A stretch of DNA of 64,000 nt from Nocardia albiluteola (GTDB lineage Bacteria > Actinomycetota > Actinomycetes > Mycobacteriales > Mycobacteriaceae): positions 186,001 through 250,000 of the forward strand of contig NZ_JAHKNI010000005.1 in the NCBI RefSeq assembly GCF_018860155.1, given 5' to 3'. The notes under the pieces were generated by a model. The model did no database searches. It was not told where the DNA came from and saw nothing but the letters and a program-made list of their open reading frames with translations. The position numbers and the translations under genes were made by a program. Below are positions 62,763-64,000 of the stretch, piece by piece (the stretch's first letter is position 1; each line of letters starts with the position of its first letter).

Positions 62763-63899
62763 TTACTCGTTGGTGTCTGTGAACCATGCCGCGCGCGGTC
62801 GTTGCTCCACGCGCCGGATTGCTGACACCTCCCGATCCCCGATTTCCAGCTCGTGCAGCCGCCGGGCCGTCACCATCACCCGCGACTCGACCGACGCCAC
62901 TGTCTGGTTGAAAGCGTCTACGGCCTTACCGAGTTGAGCACCGAGCCGATCCAGGTGGGCGCCGGTGGTGCTCAGCCGGGTATACAGCTCGCGACCAAGT
63001 TGCTGAATGATTGCCGTGTCGTGGGAGAGCGCCTCCTGCCGCCAACCGTATGCGACCGTTCGGAGCAGTGCTATCAGCGTGGTGGGCGTTGCGAGGATCA
63101 CGTTCCGGCCGAACGCGTATTCCAGCAGTCCCGAGTCGCCCGTCAGCGCGGCGTCCAGGAACGGGTCTCCCGGGACGAACAGGACAACGAACTCCGGGGA
63201 TGGATCGAAGGCGGCCCAGTACGCCTTGTCGGCCAGCTGATCGATGTGCGCTCGGAGGTGCTTGGCATGACGGGTCAGGTGCTCGGTCCGCAGCCGGGGA
63301 TCGTCCTGGCCGGTCGCGTCCAGATAGGCCGCCAGCGGCACCTTGGCATCCACGACGATGTGCCGCCCGCCCGCCAGGCGCACCACCAGATCCGGTCGCA
63401 CCCCGCCGTCGCTGCCGGTGCGGCTGACCTGGGTGTCGAAATCGCAGTGCCGTGACATGCCGGCCAGCTCCACCACGCGCTCCAGCTGGATCTCGCCCCA
63501 CCGCCCGCGGACCTGCGGCGCCCGCAGCGCCGAGACCAGCTGCCCGGTCTGCGCGGAGAGCTGGTGCGACACCCGCTGCATGCCGGCCACCTGCTCGCGC
63601 AGGCCCGAATAGGCGTTGATGCGGTTGTGCTCGACCTGGGCGATGTGCTGATTCAGCGCGCCGACCGCCTCGCGCAGCGGCTCCACCAGCGAACCGATCG
63701 CATGCGAATTGCGCCGCGCGGCATCCTCGCTCACCGCGCCGAGCGACTGGCGCAGCAGGCGCTCGTTGTCGCGCAGGGCCACCAGGCGGGCCTCGGCCGC
63801 GGTCGCTCGCTGCCCGGCCCGGGCGACATGCCCGAGCCACCCCAGGCCCGTCCCGGCGGCGAACACCAACAGCAGCGCAAACAGCATCGGTGCGGTCAT
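62763..63899 (-). CDS. rmuC: DNA recombination protein RmuC
   Basis: A 378-residue RmuC homologue: an N-terminal membrane segment (MLFALLLVFAAGTGLGWLG), a long coiled coil (about 25-130), then the RmuC core with RGRWGEIQLERVVELAG, VVRLAGGRHIVVDAKVPLAA and FVVLFVPGDPFLDAAL. The PD-(D/E)xK-like VDAK motif suggests nuclease activity. In E. coli rmuC limits DNA inversion. The gene is in its usual actinobacterial neighbourhood. Confidence 0.9.
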   Translation of the reverse strand: MTAPMLFALLLVFAAGTGLGWLGHVARAGQRATAAEARLVALRDNERLLRQSLGAVSEDAARRNSHAIGSLVEPLREAVGALNQHIAQVEHNRINAYSGLREQVAGMQRVSHQLSAQTGQLVSALRAPQVRGRWGEIQLERVVELAGMSRHCDFDTQVSRTGSDGGVRPDLVVRLAGGRHIVVDAKVPLAAYLDATGQDDPRLRTEHLTRHAKHLRAHIDQLADKAYWAAFDPSPEFVVLFVPGDPFLDAALTGDSGLLEYAFGRNVILATPTTLIALLRTVAYGWRQEALSHDTAIIQQLGRELYTRLSTTGAHLDRLGAQLGKAVDAFNQTVASVESRVMVTARRLHELEIGDREVSAIRRVEQRPRAAWFTDTNE

Positions 63900-64000
63900 G
63901 CCGCAGATAGTGCCCTACGCCACCGACAAGTATGCGTCTCGGGCAATTCTGCAGCAGCTGAGAGATATGCGAACCACCTCCGGCCAGGCATGCCGCGGCC

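Overview
The window looks like a chromosomal stretch of a Nocardia-type actinomycete. It is GC-rich throughout, uses many GTG/TTG starts and ATGA/GTGA overlaps, and its right end carries the layout usual in Nocardia/Mycobacteria: glpX, DUF4245, xseB-xseA, a lipid-droplet-associated protein, ispH, a DUF6542 protein and rmuC. The species cannot be named from the sequence.

Region 1 (about 0.3-18.0 kb) is a catabolic locus. It has an ACAD-fold flavin monooxygenase with a divergent LysR regulator, a MarR regulator, a glutaryl-CoA dehydrogenase divergent from a class III CoA-transferase, and one long plus-strand run of tightly coupled genes: a homoprotocatechuate-2,3-dioxygenase-like extradiol enzyme, a carboxymuconolactone-decarboxylase-like protein, a zinc-type dehydrogenase, a FAH-family hydrolase, a D-2-hydroxyacid dehydrogenase, an enolase paralogue, an APH-type kinase and a second FAH enzyme. 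A complete pyruvate carboxylase follows. Ring cleavage followed by glutaryl-CoA and pyruvate/oxaloacetate metabolism is the general theme, but the kinase plus an enolase paralogue with altered active-site motifs does not fit any pathway I know and is the best candidate here for new chemistry.

Region 2 (about 18-26 kb) is accessory and partly decayed: small unknown genes, an ATP-dependent DNA ligase, remnants of a GNAT acetyltransferase and of a MurG-like glycosyltransferase, a coiled-coil membrane protein with an in-frame stop in its apparent 5' part, a caspase/CHAT-like protease candidate, a PAS-type protein and an SDR.

Region 3 (about 26.5-46 kb) resembles an integrated plasmid or conjugative element: an lsr2 paralogue, a 500-base zone packed with inverted repeats, a replication-relaxation protein, a RusA-like protein, a Phd-domain protein, a long operon of small unknown genes including DUF6573-like and ParB-like members, and a minus-strand module with a DUF2637 (Spd-like) membrane protein and a primase-like replication protein. 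Four intergenic hairpins in the operon share the loop TCGCTAT while their stems vary compensatorily. No integrase or FtsK/TraB translocase was found in the window. At its right edge a ~193-bp sequence occurs twice (46.0 and 47.8 kb); each copy contains what looks like the first 15 codons of fumC, the usual neighbour of glpX, and the copies flank a methyltransferase gene. The rest of fumC is not in the window.

Region 4 (about 48-64 kb) is mostly chromosomal core: a truncated araC, a class F sortase coupled to a secreted Gly/Asn repeat protein, a VapBC-type pair, glpX, DUF4245, a frameshifted kinase-like gene, a small carbohydrate/flavin-enzyme operon with a divergent TetR, an NmrA fragment, xseBA, ispH and rmuC.
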